A stretch of DNA of 64,000 bases, from assembly GCF_030867095.1 (NCBI RefSeq), contig NC_081830.1:38913118-38977117 (forward strand). The letters are read 5' to 3'. The position numbers and the translations under genes were made by a program. The notes beneath the pieces were generated by a model, which was not told the origin of the DNA, searched no databases, and worked only from the letters and a program-made list of their open reading frames with translations. How positions within the stretch are numbered: position 1 is the first letter of the stretch; each line of letters opens with the position of its first letter. This document shows positions 54,344 through 64,000 of the stretch, piece after piece. Source of the DNA: Alligator mississippiensis. Its lineage: Eukaryota > Chordata > Crocodylia > Alligatoridae.

Positions 54344-54984
54344 CCTTATTAGCATTGGATGTGATCACTGGCCTAGCATCCCAACTCCCTTGAAACAGTC
54401 ACTCACAATCCGCTTCTTTCACACGCTCATCATTGTGATTCAGACCCAACGGCTTCTGGGATCAGAGCATCTGCAGGGAGGAACTAGTGACACACCAGAC
54501 CCAGCAGCAAAAAGCGGTGAAGGACATCGAGGACTTCCCAGCATTTTCCCCTCTGCCGAGACCTGAGCCCTGTGTGTGGTTAGCTGGTTAGCTAACCAAG
54601 TTAGTTAGTTACCAAGTTAGCTGGTAATGCTGCTTCTCCGGGCGGAGGTCCTGGGTCCCTCTCCCTGCCCTTGGTCCAGTTAGCTGTGGAGGGCTCTGAC
54701 ATTAAGACATGTAAGCCTCTGCATACACACGTGCTAACTTTCTGAGTTAAACCCAGCACTGTACCTAGACTCCTGGCAGGCCTGAGTGAACTTTTAGTAT
54801 TGGGCCCCCCTTTGCTGGACACAATGGTAATAATAGTTTAAAAATTGCCATTTTCAGGCCCTTTTTTGGTCCAGGCCCCAGGCAGCCACCTGATTCACCC
54901 ATGCCTGTGTCGGGCCCTGGTTAAACCAGCTTAACTTCTTTAAGCTGATTTAACGGTCAATGTGCGCACATATGTGGAGCAGAG

Positions 54985-55056
54985 TTGACTGAAATGTGGC
55001 ACAAGATAATACACCTTGGAGGTGTATTATTTTGTGTTGCATTAGTTTTGTTGACT
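54985..55056. repeat. palindromic MITE-like segment
   Basis: TGGCACAAGATAATACACCT and AGGTGTATTATTTTGTGTTG are near-perfect reverse complements around a short centre, so this segment can form a hairpin. It lies about 150 bases left of the CpG island. The whole element may extend over about 54920-55165. Confidence 0.65.
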
Positions 55057-55176
55057 TAGCTCACAAGATGGCTGCCACCATGCCAAGTTCTATGCTCTGA
55101 GGTGGCTTAAGCCACCTCAAAATTTAAGTCACCTTATTTTAAGTCAACTTAGTGTGCATGTAGCAACATGAGACTC

Positions 55177-55200
55177 GTGTGTGTGTGTGTGTGTGTGTGT
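55177..55200. repeat. (GT)12 microsatellite
   Basis: An uninterrupted GT run at the left border of the CpG island. Confidence 0.95.
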
Positions 55201-55337
55201 AGGGTAGACGCACATATTGGGTGGCGACTCACTGCACAGCTCGGGCTGCCTGGCCCACGGAGCGCACAGCTCTGCAGGACCCCGGACCGGCGGCAGCCGC
55301 ACAAGAGGCGGCTGCTGCAGGGTCGTGGGGAGCGGAG

Positions 55338-55357
55338 CGGGGCGGGGCGGGGCGGGG
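55338..55357 (+). promoter_or_regulatory. tandem GC boxes (SP1-like)
   Basis: Four consecutive GGGGC-type units (CGGGGCGGGGCGGGGCGGGG), the classical SP1/KLF recognition core. Confidence 0.6.
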
Positions 55358-55667
55358 AAGGCTGTGGACGCAGGAGAGCGGCTCTTCTGCGCTCCTGGAC
55401 TCCGCGCGTGAGCACGCGGCGGTGCTGAGGACCCCGGCTCACGCGCGGGGGCGCTCACACTCCGGGGCAGCGCATACGTCAGTAGCCTCGCGTCCCATCC
55501 CCCTACAGCAGTGCGCGCAGAGGGTGGGGCCAACCCAGGAGGCTTCTGTGTCAGGAGGGCCCGGGCCTGTGAGCGCCGGGGCTATACGCGAGACGGCCTG
55601 TCCGTCAAGGGGCATCTAGCCCCACCGCTGGCACTTTTCGTGGGATTAAAGGTTCCGGCGCCACCAC

Positions 55668-55756
55668 CAAAATGGTAGAGGTTCCCACCTCATCCTCGCG
55701 CCACTCCCAAGATGGCGGCGCGACCTCTACCTCATGGCCACCCCCAACATGGCGGC
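55668..55756 (+). promoter_or_regulatory. cluster of three YY1-like motifs
   Basis: CAAAATGGTAG at 55668, CAAGATGGCGGC at 55708 and CAACATGGCGGC at 55745. The last two fit the AANATGGCGGC YY1 consensus of housekeeping promoters, which often lies close to the transcription start. Confidence 0.6.
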
Positions 55757-55918
55757 CTGGCGAGGACCTTCCCGCCTCTTTCTTCCCCCACTCCTTCCCT
55801 CCCCAAGCACCCGCTCGCGGCCCCTCCGCGAAGGGGCAACTCGCGGGGGAGGCGCCCAGGGGCAGCGCGGGCCGCGCGCGGCGGGAGCGACGCAGGCGCT
55901 GGCGGGGCAGCTCGGCGG

Positions 55919-55926
55919 TGACGTTA
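55919..55926 (+). promoter_or_regulatory. CRE-like site TGACGTTA
   Basis: TGACGT core within the CpG island about 200 bases before the ATG16L1 start codon. A second reverse-orientation half site (TACGTCAG) is at about 55477. Confidence 0.4.
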
Positions 55927-55980
55927 TCGGCGGGCGCCGCGCGGGGCGGGAGGCCCCGGGTGACACAGGGCGCGGGCGGA

Positions 55981-56019
55981 ATGGCGCCGGCGGGGGGTGG
56001 CCCCGGCCCGCAGCGCTGA
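55981..56019 (+). other. candidate upstream ORF in ATG16L1 5' leader, 12 codons
   Basis: ATG at 55981 in a good context (G at -3, G at +4), TGA at 56017-56019, about 100 bases before the main ATG. It matters only if transcription starts left of it, which I cannot tell. Confidence 0.35.
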
Positions 56020-56036
56020 GGTGCGCTCGCCCGTGA

Positions 56037-64000
<7,964 letters not shown>

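Overview
The window is vertebrate nuclear DNA with two recognisable protein-coding genes, both on the + strand: the 3' two thirds of INPP5D (SHIP1, SH2-containing inositol 5-phosphatase 1) at 485 to about 22960, and the 5' end of ATG16L1 (autophagy-related 16-like 1) from 56121 to beyond the right edge. This gene order is the same as on human chromosome 2q37. CR1 retroposons, including a nearly complete copy and several 3' fragments with the octamer-like tail typical of sauropsids, point to a non-avian reptile. The slow decay and repeat mix suggest a crocodilian such as an alligator, but this is inference, not proof.

Layout. 1-22960: twenty coding exons plus a terminal exon of INPP5D, all with GT/AG borders and matching phases, giving 923 codons (linker after the SH2 domain, whole 5-phosphatase domain, C2-like region, tail with NPNY and NPLY). 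The SH2 exons lie left of the window. 22961-55200: a 32 kb intergenic stretch with no cellular gene I can support, filled with repeats: CR1 fragments, hAT-type MITEs with 8-bp duplications, a 6.6 kb LTR retrovirus-like provirus (34314-40891) with paired 583-bp LTRs and a GAGTC target duplication, a 3.1 kb CR1 LINE (about 42132-45233), a solo LTR of a related family nested inside another insert inside an hAT MITE (45515-47691), and a probable older solo LTR (50554-51837). 55205-56300: CpG-island promoter with GC boxes, YY1-like and CRE-like sites. 56121-64000: ATG16L1 exons 1-5 (the ATG5-binding helix and start of the coiled coil).

The two genes do not form an operon or pathway unit. INPP5D makes a haematopoietic PI(3,4,5)P3 5-phosphatase; ATG16L1 makes the scaffold that positions the ATG12-ATG5 conjugate for LC3 lipidation.

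Most notable observations: (1) the provirus has a primer-binding site that fits tRNA-Ser(GCU), a gag lacking a visible CCHC knuckle, a TAATG gag-stop/pol-start overlap, no env, and eleven in-frame stops but no frameshift in pol; (2) three successive ATG16L1 exons each carry one extra base relative to the conserved reading frame, close to long homopolymers, which looks like local sequence error; (3) a three-level nest of transposons next to the CR1 copy. I did not find evidence for a wholly new multi-gene system.
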